From NCBI GenBank assembly GCA_026122225.1, contig JANEZZ010003061.1, positions 5,270,001-5,334,000 of the forward strand: a DNA stretch of 64,000 nucleotides. The letters are read 5' to 3'. Source of the DNA: Heloderma charlesbogerti (taxonomy: Eukaryota > Chordata > Lepidosauria > Squamata > Helodermatidae). Positions 45,595-56,560 of this stretch are shown here, piece by piece; position 1 is the first letter of the stretch; each line of letters starts with the position of its first letter. The notes beneath the pieces are model-generated. The model searched no databases. It was not told the DNA's origin and saw nothing but the letters and a program-made list of their open reading frames with translations. The translations under genes and the position numbers were made by a program.

Positions 45595-45789
45595 TAACTC
45601 CATATAGCTTGCTAAAGTCCTGCAGATGTTTTATGCATTCTCTAAGGCATTGACCTTCAACTGGCGTGTCAGCATCCATAAGTGCATGAAACCCCCAAAC
45701 TGTGAGGAGGGCGCCACCAGTACCATCACCATTTTCTTCTTTTCTTTTTCTTAGTTTTTACTTTTTAAAAATTAGAATAACTTCATCAA

Positions 45790-46700
45790 GAAGTTAAAAC
45801 ATGTACTCCATGTACTGTAAAATAACCTACAAAAGGAAGAACTTTATCCTCTAGATGGGATTTAACTATTAAAATTAGTCATAGCCCAGTGCCAAAGAAT
45901 TCTTTATAAAAATGTCTACTGGCCGCCATATATTATTAACCTGCTCAAATGCATTTGAGGATTTGCAGAATGCCATCAATTTAACTAATGAAAGAGGAAC
46001 CCAAAATTTCCCCAGCCATTCTTGTATCAAATGCTTCTCTTTACATTTCCAATGACGAGCATAAACCAGTCTAGTTACCACTAGTATATTTAATACTACC
46101 TCGTATTTCTTTCTGGGGACTACATCTGGTATAAAAATAAGAGGACAAACAAGAGGATCTATAAATACATTAACATATGTAAAGGACAGTATTGCTTGGA
46201 CAATCATTTTCCCATACACTGTGACCTGACCTATAGAATGCATCCACCACATAGAAAAATCTGCTCGTTTTTTTGCCACAGTACCAGCAGTTATCATTTC
46301 TAACTTTATAGATCTTGTTTAATTTCAAAGACATTAAATGCCATTGGATTCCTCCTTTTACACATTTCTCTGTCAACACTGAGCTCACAATAAACTGGTC
46401 CAAAAGGGAAAGACTTAACTTTGGGAGAAATCTCTTTATAGATTCTTTCCCCATTTTTGTTGACATTATTTTACACCTGCAGTCTTAATGCTTATTAAGA
46501 TATAGTTTGGAAAATGCCTTTGTGTCTGGACCCAAAATCAGTTTTTCAAAATCTGTCAGGGTCCTAAGAAGTGAATGTTCTCTGATTTGAGTTGACAAAA
46601 AAAACCTTATCTGAAATAAAGGAAACTGAAATTGAGGGACTTGACCTAACTCCTGGTAAGAAAGAATATTGGTATTTTCCAAAAGGTCTAGATAGCAATG
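45790..46700 (-). mobile_element. Antisense L1 ORF2 C-terminal fragment
   Basis: Minus-strand frames carry ILSYQELGQ, RNDNCWYCGKKTSRFFYVVD and FIPDVVPRKKYEVVLNIL, then LVYARHWKCKEKHLIQEWL. These match the zinc-knuckle-like and terminal part of L1 ORF2 (compare NCWRCNTANGS at about 4800 in the plus-strand copy). It is broken by shifts and lies about 480 bases upstream of exon 26. Confidence 0.7.
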
Positions 46701-47179
46701 TATTTTATTTCCCCCAATAAATGAGGACTACCAGGTTGCCCATAGAGATTGAAGTCTAGATCTCTAAGAACTGAAGTGAGTGGGGAGACAGAGTAAATTG
46801 TAATTGTAATTGCCCCATGTAGACAATAATGTATTAATGACAAATATTTTGGAACTTTATAAAGGCCTTTCTTTGTCGTTATTCTTCATTCTTCCATTTC
46901 GGATTCATAGTGGAACAGTGCTAGGTTTTGTTTTAAAGATCTCAAAACAGAGGAAAGAGAGAGATGGAGGAAGATGGCCATATATGGTAAATAATGAAAG
47001 AAGAATCCCATGTTGCAGGTTGGGGTTAAAAGTAGACATGTATAGTAGACAATTGCAGATGGATCCTGTGTTGCAGGTTTCCAGATCTGAAAGTGAAGAT
47101 GATTGTTCTAAGACAAACGATGGAAGAAGTAAGAGTCATGATAAAGTTTCTTTTCATCACCATCCTTTGCTTTTGGCAG

Positions 47180-47285
47180 ATATCAGATCATGCTGGACTG
47201 TTGGCAGGGCGATCCAAATGAAAGGCCAAGGTTCTCAGAGCTGGTGGAAAGATTAGGGGACCTACTTCAAGCAAATGTGCGACAG
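47180..47285 (+). CDS. FLT1: FLT1 exon 26: end of the kinase domain
   Basis: The exon spans 106 bases, phase 2 to phase 0. It completes an Ile codon, then encodes [19 protein letters not shown] and [16 protein letters not shown]. MLDCWxxDPxxRPxF is the conserved end of receptor kinase domains. Human has CWHRDPKERPRFAEL. Acceptor TTTTGGCAG; donor GTGAGG. Confidence 0.97.
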
Positions 47286-47661
47286 GTGAGGATGTCAGAG
47301 AAATCTGCAGTGGATTCAAATGCGTTCAGCTTTCCATGAATCTGACCTGTGGATTCTCAGTGGACCAGCTTTTTCCAAGTTGCGTAGATTTGCAGACCTT
47401 TTTAAAAAATGGGGGAGGGTTTACACAATTTTGTTCATTTGCAAATATGCACTTGTGCTAATGTGCCTTTTGTTTGCAAACAAACAAAATTCTCATATAA
47501 AAAAACCCAGTTCCGTCAATGAGCAGACAATGGAATGAAAGACGCCTGATATTCCAGGAAAAACAGATGGAACGGATTTAACAAAATCCATTCATCCCTA
47601 ATGACAGGTAAGCAGTAAAATGCAGTACGCCTCCTGCTGCTGCTGCTGCTGCTCCTTCTTT

Positions 47662-47842
47662 GGAGGGGCTGTAGCTCAGTGGAAGAGCCCCTGCTTTGCA
47701 TGCAGAAAATCCCAGGTTCATTCCCTCCCATCTCTGGGTGTTGCTGGGAAAGACTCCTGTCTGAGAGCTGCTACAAGTCAGAGTGGGCAGCTCTGAACTA
47801 AATGGCCCAATAGTCTGATGCAGTAGAAGGCAGATTTCCATG
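47662..47842 (+). repeat. tRNA-Ala-like SINE, copy 3
   Basis: GGAGGGGCTGTAGCTCAGTG, TTTGCATGCAGAAAATCCC and AGGTTCATTCCCT form the tRNA-like head. The body ends with TGGCCCAATAGTCTGATG and AAGGCAGATTTCC. It belongs to the same family as 412-560 and 701-890. Confidence 0.75.
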
Positions 47843-48310
47843 TCACTGTCATTACATTTTTTAAATATTTATATTTCCCCAGTAGTACAGAACTTGGACG
47901 TAAAGATGTTTTTGCTTACAGAGCTTGCAATTTTAATAAGCAGTGAGCACACTGATGCTAAAGAAGATTGGATGCAGAATTGGGGCTACACAGTACAATC
48001 CACAATTCATAGAGGCAAACCTCGCCTTATTGTTAATTGCATTGGATTGCATCCATTCACGACTTGATCCACAACTCATACCTGGACTTATAACTCAGTC
48101 TTGAAACATTTTTTATTTGACACCTGGGTTTTCAATGGAACTTCTTTTAATTAAAGCACATGGGTGCACTAGTGCAAATCCACAGAACCAATGCTCATTG
48201 ATGCTGCACTGCACCCTATGGGGGTTTGTATTGTGCACAGGTCTGATGGGGATAGGTAGGCAAGCAATAGTATCAGCATAGCAGGAATGCTTACAAGTGC
48301 CAGGTACAAT

Positions 48311-48394
48311 GGGTTGTATCCAATGTTAGTCCTACTTAGAGTAGACCCATTGAAATGAATTGGACTTAAGTTAGACTAACATTAGATACAACCC
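48311..48394. mobile_element. Palindromic MITE, family F, best copy
   Basis: GGGTTGTATCCAATGTTAGT is inverted against ACTAACATTAGATACAACCC, with a centre AGAGTAGACCCATTGAAATG. The flanks are AAT and ATC, so the 3-bp duplication is not clear at this copy. Confidence 0.75.
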
Positions 48395-49469
48395 ATCGCC
48401 ATCTTTTGTCACACCCTTTCAGCAAAGTGAAAGCATGGAAAAATGTCCCCAGATGCATGGCCTGAAAATGTTGATCCTAAAGAATGGCTGAAGTAGCAGC
48501 AGTTCTTCTAGTAGCCTGTGGCTGTGAAGTTTGGTCCTGTGCTTGGGGAATAGGGCAGATATATTTGGCACTGCAGCACTCCCAGGAAAGAAAGAGTGAC
48601 CCCTTTCTTTCTACAGCCCAAAAGGCCCATAGGAGCCTTCACAAATACGTACAAGGGGAAGCTTCTGCCCATGCCCATCTTGCTCCCCAGAGAGTAGGGC
48701 ACACTGTCCTCATGCAAAGCCGCTACAGCAGCGCAAGGTACAGCTGCTGGGCTAGTACCGGGGTGGATGCGAGTGCCAGCATGAAGGGATGAACGGCGTC
48801 TGCGCAAGCTGTTGCTCGGACCTTTTCACAAGAATAGTTCCATATAAACGATTCCTTCACACACAGGACAGCATGTTTATTGATTATGATGTTATGAAAT
48901 ATGACGTTTTAAATGTAGAATTTTATTGTTTTAAATTGTTTCTATTATTGTACATCGCCCAGAATGGCTGGGCGACCAGCCAGATGGGCAATTAATAAAT
49001 TTAATAAAAAAATAAAAATTACATTGAAAGCCTCTCTCCATGTTCAAAATAAACACATAGTGTGGTTTTGATAGAATTGTATCATTTTAGCCTTCAAATG
49101 GGTAGTGGCATATTTAAATGCTCTGTTTTCCTCCTTATATTTAAGCCTTGTATGTAGAAAAAATAGGCTATCCAGGGGAGGGCTTGGTTAGGGAGCATTT
49201 AAAGTAAACCTATTATCCCCAAATGCTATCTGAGGTGGTACAGTCCTATCTCAACTGTACCATGAAATGACTCTGAATATGTCAGCAATATGATCAGGGG
49301 GCTAAACTGCCTTACATCCTGGTGTTTCAGTTCAATTGCATGGCAAATCAGACTAAAATATATATAGATTAATTTTTTAACCTACTTCAAGCTAGTAGTA
49401 ATATGCATGCTCTGCGTTGTTTATATAGTATTCCTGTATCCAGTTAAGTTTATACTTTTATGCACACAG

Positions 49470-49609
49470 GATGGCAAAGACTATATCCCTTTGAATACTA
49501 TATTATCAGTGGATACTGGACTTGACAATTCCTCTCCAACTTCCCCTGCTCATGAGAGAGAAAAGGATTCAGTACCAGCCTTCATTTATGCAAGCATCGA
49601 AAATACTGG
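49470..49609 (+). CDS. FLT1: FLT1 exon 27: tail with the PLC-gamma docking tyrosine
   Basis: The exon spans 140 bases, phase 0 to phase 2. It encodes DGKDYIPLNTILSVDTGLDN, SSPTSPAHEREKDSVPAF and IYASIENTG. DYIPLN holds the tyrosine equivalent to human Y1169, the main PLC-gamma binding site. After it the sequence is poorly conserved, but the length is close to human. Acceptor TGCACACAG; donor GTAAGA. Confidence 0.95.
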
Positions 49610-49709
49610 GTAAGATGGAAAAGCAAGATGTTTGACATATAGGAGTTTGATGAATGGCAGTATGGTTTGGATGTCGGATACAGAATGATGCAGCTCGGTG
49701 ATCAGTTGC

Positions 49710-50150
49710 AAGACCATAGAAAGAGCCTTGCTGGGTCAGACCAAGGGTAAAATCCAGCATAAGCCCTATTTAGAATAGACCCATTGAAATGAATGAGACT
49801 TCACTTAGTCATGACTAACTTTTTGTGAACTGCCCAGAGAGCTTCAGCTGTATGAAATGAAACAACATAAATAACTGAAGTCCCATTCATTACAATGGGT
49901 CTACTCTAACTAGGACTTATATTGGATTTTACCCCAAAGGTCCAGCTAGCCCAGCATCTTGTTTCCCACAGTGGCCATGTAGAAGCCTCTGGGAAGACCA
50001 CAAGCAGGACATGAGGACCATAGCTTTGTCTCCTGCTATGGCTCCTCAACAACTAGCATGTTGTGCCCTCTGAAGGTTCCTTCTAGCCACCATGCCCACT
50101 GATGGACCTATTTGTCTACTTACCTTGTTTTAAAGGCCATCATGAGAGGG
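49710..50150 (-). mobile_element. CR1-type LINE tail, antisense, interrupted by a MITE
   Basis: The piece starts AAGAGCCTTGCTGGGTCAGA, breaks at 49745, and resumes at about 49935 with GGTCCAGCTAGCCCAGCATC, TTTCCCACAGTGGCCATG and CAAGCAGGACATGAGGACC. Removing the MITE restores the usual wording of this tail. Confidence 0.7.
49745..49934. mobile_element. Palindromic MITE nested in a CR1 tail
   Basis: GGGTAAAATCCAGCATAAG is inverted against TTATATTGGATTTTACCC. The arms ATAGACCCATTGAAATGAAT and ATTCATTACAATGGGTCTAC pair. CAA flanks it on both sides (49742-49744 and 49935-49937). The middle (about 49825-49875) holds a LINE-tail fragment, GTGAACTGCCCAGAGAGC, so a third element lies inside it or was captured by it. 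Confidence 0.7.
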
Positions 50151-50934
50151 TACTATCCTTAACGGCAGCCTAAACATCTCTTAAAATACATAAACATCCA
50201 TCCATCCGTGGGTGGTATCCAACAGTGTCATTCTTCCAGCAGAAGGGAAATGCTGCTAGAATGGTTTCCTCCTTGCATCACCTGTGCTCACCCCAAATCT
50301 GCTCCAGAAGGTTGAGGGCCCCTCTGGAGCCGATTTGGGGCATGTGGAGGGAGCTGCAACGGGGAGGAGAGGATGGGGAAGTCCTGTTGCGTGAGGGGGC
50401 TTCTACTTATGCAAGGGCTTGATCCAGCCCTCCGCTAGTGGGGGTCACCACTTCTTATGGCAGTGAATTCCATAAATTACCCGTCGCAGTTTTTATTGAA
50501 CCAGCTTCTGGTCTTGCAATACGGTGTAAATGTTCAAGAGGCGTTTGACTCTGTTCGGGTAGAAATGGGCAATGTGCAGTTAACTTAATGGCACATGCAA
50601 CTTTTCACAGGCATGACAGGTGATTTTTATGTATGACTTAAGTCTCATCGAAAGCAATGATGTACAAGTTCGTCTTTACTAAAGTAGGTTGACTGAGGTG
50701 GCAAAAGACAGGGCCCCTCTACTGTACAAAGCAAAGAGCGTTGTATTGAGGATCAGGCTTTTGAAAAAGACATGTCAGCTTTTCATCCTTGTAGCTGGTG
50801 TCAGGTGACCCTGTCCCATCCATGCAATCAATGGTGGCTTGTGTGTGGTAAAACATGTTCACAAGGAGTATGTGGGATTTCTTTTGATATTATTTATTTA
50901 TTTACAATATTTTAAACAGGTTTAGCTAGGATTG

Positions 50935-51445
50935 TCTAGCTTGGAAAAAAGGTGAGTAAGGGCAGAAATGATAGAGCTGTACAAAATTATGCATGGTGTG
51001 GAGAAAGTTGATAGGGAGACATTTTTGTCCCTCTCTCATAATACTAGAACCCAATGAGGTTATTCCATGAAGCTGATCGGTGGGAGTTTCAGGACAGATA
51101 AAAGGAAGTACTTCTTTACACAGCACATAGTCAAATTAAGGAATTCACTTCCACAAGATGTAGTGATGGCCACCAATTTGAATGGCTTTAAAAGGGGATT
51201 GGACAAATTCACATAGGAGGAAGCTATCAATGGCTACTAATCCTGATGACTATATGCTCCCTCCAGTATCAAAGGCAGTATGCATATGTACACCAGTTGC
51301 TCGGGAACATGGGTGGGAGGGTGCGGTTGCACTCATGTCCTGCTTGTGGGTTTCCCGTTGACAGCTGGTTGGCCACTGTGTGAACAGAATGCTGGACTAG
51401 ATGGACCCTTGGTCTGATCCAGCATGGCTCTTCTTATGTTCTTAA
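50935..51445 (+). mobile_element. CR1-type LINE ORF2 end and tail
   Basis: A broken frame carries KLIGGSFRTD-KRKYFFTQHI and NSLPQDVVMATNLNGFKRGL. It is followed by ATGCTGGACTAGATGGACCC and GATCCAGCATGGCTCTTCTT. It matches 28935-29296 over its whole length and extends further 5'. Confidence 0.75.
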
Positions 51446-51992
51446 CCCGCCTTTCAGGGCGCACTGTAGTTCCATATATGTTCATAAGGGTTACAATAGG
51501 GGTGGAGAACCTGTTGCCCTCCAGATGTTTCTGGACTAAAACACCCATCATCTGTGACCAATGTTCATGCAGGCTGGGCTGATGAGAGTCGACATCAGGT
51601 CCAACAGCAAATGGAACACCAGTTTCCACACTTTTGGGTTACAAGGAATGTCTTGTAGGTCCAAGCAAATATGCATCAAGTCAATCATTCCATTTCCAAC
51701 AGCCAAGTCAGATGCTTCTAGGAAGTTCACAGATGGGCGATGAAAATGAGCTGTATAGGCAGCAGTAAATATGCAGCAGCAGTAAATATGCAGCACCAGT
51801 AAAATTAAGGCATTCAGTGTCTCAAATATAGCTTGTGACCATTCCCTCCCTCACTAGCGAAGGACACATGAAGTATGAAGATAGGAATGATTCATGTTCT
51901 CACCCATGTTCAGGTATCCACAAGTAGCTTGTTACATGTATGTGGTTTGTTCTGAGATCCAACAAGCTCTTTCCTCTGTCTTCCCTTTTAAG

Positions 51993-52080
51993 AAAATACG
52001 TTAATGCCTTCAGAATGAAGCCACCCCAGAGGGTCAAGACCTTTGAAGAACTTTCTCCCAAGGACAAATCTGGACATGAG
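51993..52080 (+). CDS. FLT1: FLT1 exon 28: tail with the second phosphotyrosine site
   Basis: The exon spans 88 bases, phase 2 to phase 0. After the split Gly codon it encodes KYVNAFRMKPPQRVKTFE then ELSPKDKSGHE. YVNAF holds the tyrosine equivalent to human Y1213, a site for Grb2, Nck, SHP-2 and PI3-kinase. Human has ERIKTFEELLPN here. The acceptor is TTCCCTTTTAAG, with an A instead of C before AG; donor GTAAGT. Confidence 0.95.
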
Positions 52081-53313
52081 GTAAGTCACAATCAACCTCC
52101 TGAAATGTGTGGTGCATTGCTTGCTCTTTTGGATTCAAGCCTTTTGTTGCTGAAACGAGAAACAGATGCTTTGCGGTCCAGGATTGTCTGATGTTGTGGA
52201 ATCAGCAGCCTATTCTGCACTTTGGGAAATTCATACGTGGGTATTTATTAAATTTGTATCCTGACTTTCCACTAAAAGTAGTGCACAGTGCAGCTAACAA
52301 TAGAATACAAATAAAACTATAATTAAAACATAAAAACAGATCCATTAAAAACAGTAGTATTGGCCTCTTGTCACACACAGCAGGAGTACAGATTTGAAAG
52401 GAGCATCATGTATTTTTTATGAATTAGCAAAATGTTCCATGTGAGTGGAGAGACTTGTTTGCATATTGCAGAGACCTCTGGGAGGGGCACAGTGACATCT
52501 ATGTCACTGCTGGGTTTTTCTTTTGTAGCCACACTAGAGTTTGACAGGATCCTCGGAACTAACTTATTTATTAATTTCTATCCCATCCTTTCTCCGATGA
52601 GCTCAGTAGAGAAAGGTGTAGCTGTGTTAGGGCTACTTCTGTATCACCAAAAATGAGGGTGCTCATAACTAGGGATGTACAGATTGTGTAAAATCTGTCC
52701 CGTCTGTGTTTCGTGGATTGTCAGGCACCTTTCATTCTGTCATCTGCCTATTGATGGAATCAGATCTTATCATTTCTGAATTTATGCAAAACGTTTGCTG
52801 CTTGTCCTAATATGTATAGATTTGTTAAACCACTACTGCATGAAGTATAAGTCCCACTACTACAAATATGGAGTTTCAAACAAAGTTGTTCTCTTGATCA
52901 TCTTCCCCCCACAAGAGAATTTTTTTTTTTTTGCCACAGTTGATAAAGTTACCTTCCTTGTAACTAACATATTGTTGTAGCTTGGGATGGCTTGGTCTTG
53001 AATGGGAAATTAAAACCTGTTAGCTTTACAAAAGGCCTGCTCCTGGTGGAGATAAAATGACTAGAACTGGTTGGTTGATAGGGCTCAACACAGCTGCCTG
53101 AATTATTGGATTCTTCTCGAGGGCATGGCTACAGGGACTGTCACGATGAGCGCCTGCACTTCAGAATTTACCACTACACCACATTATATAATACATATTC
53201 GAAGTTCTGCAAAACTCACACTGGTGATGGGTTACTCAAGTTATGTTTGTCACTGTCATAATCACTGATACACAAAGAAGAAAGTTCCATGACTAGAGCT
53301 GTATCTCTTTCAG
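52081..53313 (+). other. FLT1: FLT1 intron 28
   Basis: A 1233-bp intron. The left part of a hAT-like family D element lies at about 52670-52770 (TAGGGATGTACAGATTGTG then CTGTGTTTCGTGGATTGTCA), matching 54592-54700. A LINE-tail-like phrase lies near 52560-52620. Nothing else was recognised. Confidence 0.75.
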
Positions 53314-53405
53314 GATTACCAAACGGACAGTGGAATGGTGCTTCCTTCAGAAGAGCGGAAACGTTTTACATGGACAGGCAGCAAACAAAAGCAAACTTTC
53401 TTTGG
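53314..53405 (+). CDS. FLT1: FLT1 exon 29: tail, Y1242-equivalent
   Basis: The exon spans 92 bases, phase 0 to phase 2. It encodes DYQTDSGMVLPSEERKRFTW then TGSKQKQTFFG. DYQ is the site equivalent to human Y1242, and KRFTWT is conserved. Acceptor CTCTTTCAG; donor GTATGC. Confidence 0.94.
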
Positions 53406-54591
53406 GTATGCAAGTCAAGCCATATCATATTCATTTACAGACCATCTACAGATGCAGCTAGACCTAAAGTGGGGTCACTTATCAGAGCTCCTACTACGTG
53501 TGTCTATTTTTTAGTAGGAGCTGCTACAGAGGACCAAATCTGATCAGAGCTGTCATGTTGGAGAAATGAGGGTTCTCTCTGTCCTCCAGTGGAATTTTCC
53601 TAAGGAAAATCACCCCGAAGCTGTTATTAGCCCCACAAGGCAAACATATGAGTATCTGTATATTTTGCACCATCAGGCAAATATTGACTTATCAGGAGCC
53701 AATCTACATGGAAACAGGTTTTGAGGCATTTTTGTTTTAAATACTGATTTTCATGAAATCGGGTTAGCTCCTTCTGGGGCAGATGGTAGCCAGTAATGTG
53801 GTGTATATGTTAAAAAAAATCTGCTTGCATGGAGAACACTGAACATCAAATGGGTATTTGCGGGGAAAGTGAAGCTTGCTTTCCACCCCCTCCCGTGCTC
53901 AGTGAAGCTTTTAAAATCAGTAAGGCTCTGCATGCCTTTGCACTTCCATACGTAACAGCCTCGTTATGCTCCCCTCCCCACTCCTGTGGTCCGTGAATAT
54001 TTAAAGGGGCTGGCAGCAACTGAATGCAAGGTTGAAATGGTGTCCTTTCAAGTCATCAGGGCTGACTCCCATCCCCAAGGTAATGAGTTACTTCTGGGTA
54101 GACATAAGCCCACACCCCACGCAACTCTTCCCTTCTGCAAATCAGCCTTGCTTCCACCAGCCCACACTGAAGCCAGCTGAGGTCACATGGACTCCCAAAC
54201 TGTACTGAAGCTGCTGTGACTGGAAAACCCACCACAAATAGTTTAAAAAACCCCACCAGATTTAGGGCAAGAAATGCTGCATTAGCTACGGGGAGGGGCA
54301 TGTGTCATCTGACATGATCAACTTGGGGGCAGAGCAGAACCAGAGTAAAAGGCCAGTGTAGATGAGGCCCAGGAAAGTGGCTTTGGAAGAGGGAGGCTTA
54401 AGCCTCTCCTCCCCTAGCACCACAGTCCTGGTTGGATTTTGTCTCTACCTTTTTGTTGCTGTCCAGCTTTTGAAAAACAGGAGATCAATTCAAAGATCAT
54501 CGCCATGACATCTAGTTTGACCCTAAATGAGGATGGGATCCGTTGCAGGTACCCAAGAGAATTAATTTGCACTCTTGGGGTGGGTAGGAGC

Positions 54592-55004
54592 TTGGGATGT
54601 AAGGACTGTGTAAAATCCGCTCTGTGTTTTGCGGATTGTCAGGTGCCTTTCGTTCCGTCATCTGCCCGCAGACGGATGCGAATACTTTTTTTTTGTCATA
54701 GGGAAAAATACGGAAATAATTACGTAAATATTTACCTAAGTATTTACGCAAGTATTTACATAATTTACCCCAGTACATAACATTTAGTGTATTGTCCCCT
54801 GTTCCATTCTACGTTTCCTCAGCTGAAACATATGTATTTTTCTATGGATTTATATACGTAAATTTTGGGAAAGTAAAAAAAATCATCTGAAAGTCCACGG
54901 ACTCCGCAGGGCCTGAGGGGGTCGCTCCGCAGCGGATTCCGCAGGTCGGATTCTGAGAAATCTGAGCTCATTTTAATCCGTCTCGAATTTCTCCAGCATC
55001 CCTA
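54592..55004. mobile_element. hAT-like non-autonomous element, family D
   Basis: The element begins TTGGGATGTAAGG and ends CCAGCATCCCTA, short imperfect inverted ends. It is flanked by an exact 8-bp duplication, GTAGGAGC (54584-54591 and 55005-55012). The interior has a run built on ACGTAAATATTTACCTAAGT. Its first 100 bases recur at about 52670-52770. No transposase frame was recognised. Confidence 0.78.
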
Positions 55005-56345
55005 GTAGGAGCGCCTCTTCCACAGTTCACTTATTTTCTCCATCTCGTTGCTCTGTTTCAATTACTTTTCACACCCATATTCATTTAGTATGGCTTCCAT
55101 TCACACCATCTCATAATTTCAAAGCAATCTCTTTGTATGTGCTCAGAGACCCCCATTTGGCAAAGCATCTGGGTGAAAATATGTTAATGAGGCTGCTGCA
55201 GAACATCTGTCTGACTCTGCTTATTACTCCCATCTTTTTAAGACCACTGCCCATATTACTGCAGTGGTGCGCTTGTCATCAGAAAAGGGGTCTTTGTGAC
55301 AAAGGCTGTAACGTACACAAGGGAGATTGCCACCCGTGTCGTCACTGTTATTTAGAAAGACTTTGTGCCAGCACCAGCAACCTCACATGCACAGGGAAGT
55401 ATGGCAAGGAAACTCGCACAGTAATGACAATCCCACAGGGCGAGGGCTGTACGGAGGTTGCTGCAGAGCCCCCACTGTGTAAACACATTTTTGGCAGCAA
55501 AAATGCCAGCATTTTTGCACCACTGTCTCATGGATGCTACAAATATGGCCATATACAATGGAGGGGAGGGGGGAGTTTGCTCTTAATGCTCAAAACAGCA
55601 TTCCAAGGAGAGCACAGTCTGAGGGGGCATGTTTCCCCCTTCCCTTTCATGACTCAGCACCATATAAACCCACTTGAGCCTCAAGGGCTCAGGATACTAA
55701 AATGGCAACATGACAATGGAGGGATGCATGAGCGTCATTTCTCTTCCTGCTCTCCTCCGTTTTATGTTAGCGACCTTCCTCTGCCTGGCTCCTGTCTAGG
55801 GAATAAGGGCTTGCCAATGATAAGACCCATCCTAACAGGAATTATTTCTAAGTGGTGAGTAGACATTTAGGAAGTTGCTGCTCTAAAAAAGTATGAATGA
55901 CTCTTGCTTTGGGCCGGAGAGATCCAGCACTCCATGTGCCAAGCAAGTCTTTTCTCTGTGGAAGAGAGGAAGATGCCACCTTCGATGGAGGACCAATGGC
56001 TATTAAATCACAATAGTTAAATGCAACCTATCTGGAGAGGTTGTATCTCCCATTATCAGCTGCTGTGGACAAATAGGGGCGCTTTCACGCCCTTCCCATG
56101 AGTTTCCAGGAGGATCTAGCTAACTGCTCTTGGAAACACAACACTCAGTCCTAGGTGAACATGGTTTCATTAGCTATTGTGGCTAGTTTTGGTTGACCTC
56201 TCTTTTGTGAGTGTATCTAAAGCTTTTTGTGTGTGCGCAGAACTATCTTATCTGGTGACCGTCAGCCCATTGTGGGGTAGTGAATTCTATAAATTCTATT
56301 ATCAGTCCACAGAGCTAATTTAGGAAGACTCAAAACATTTTTAGG

Positions 56346-56560
56346 TAAGAACGTAAGAAGAGCCCTGCTGGATCAGACCCAAAGGCCTGCCTAGTCCAGC
56401 ATTCTGTTCCCACAGTGGCCAACCAGATGCGCACAGGAAGCCCACAAGTAGGACATGAGTGCGACAGCACCTCTCCTGCTCATGTCCCCCAGCAACTGGT
56501 ATGCAGAGGCACAGTGGCCCCGATACTGGAGATAATATATAACTATCATAACTAGTAGCC
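56346..56560 (-). mobile_element. CR1-type LINE tail, antisense
   Basis: AAGAACGTAAGAAGAGCCCT, GATCAGACCCAAAGGCCTGC and CCACAGTGGCCAACCAGATG are the reverse complement of the tails at 28935 and 50935. Confidence 0.7.

Larger units (their letters stand above)
39256..47179 (+). other. FLT1: FLT1 intron 25 (7.9 kb)
   Basis: The intron carries a LINE-tail-like piece near 39410-39600, a CR1-type tail (40234-40470), a complete-length BovB LINE (40622-43828), a long PIF-like element (44925-45369), a family A element (45465-45594) and an antisense L1 fragment (45790-46700). I see nothing recognisable in 39610-40230, 43845-44920 or 46700-47150. It ends with TTGCTTTTGGCAG. Confidence 0.8.
47286..49469 (+). 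other. FLT1: FLT1 intron 26
   Basis: A 2184-bp intron. A (GCT)n run lies at about 47634-47653. It holds a tRNA-Ala-like SINE (47662-47842) and a family F MITE (48311-48394). Bases about 48480-48800 are moderately GC-rich without a recognised identity. A LINE-like tail (TTGTACATCGCCCAGAATGG, GGGCAATTAATAAATTTAAT) lies at about 48900-49015. Nothing else was recognised. Confidence 0.75.
49610..51992 (+). other. FLT1: FLT1 intron 27
   Basis: A 2383-bp intron holding an antisense CR1-type tail (49710-50150) with a MITE inside it (49745-49934). Bases 50211-50450 (GGGTGGTATCCAACAGTGTC ... GATCCAGCCC) resemble the repeat at 2060-2450. A plus-strand CR1-type piece (50935-51445) and a half family A copy (about 51495-51600) follow. 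I see nothing definite in 50460-50930 or 51610-51980. Confidence 0.75.

Noticed and set aside
55133..55858. A 241-codon open frame in intron 29 that could be a separate gene
   Set aside because: No recognisable domain, promoter or splice context, and odd composition; the length is possible by chance in 4.2 kb of intron.
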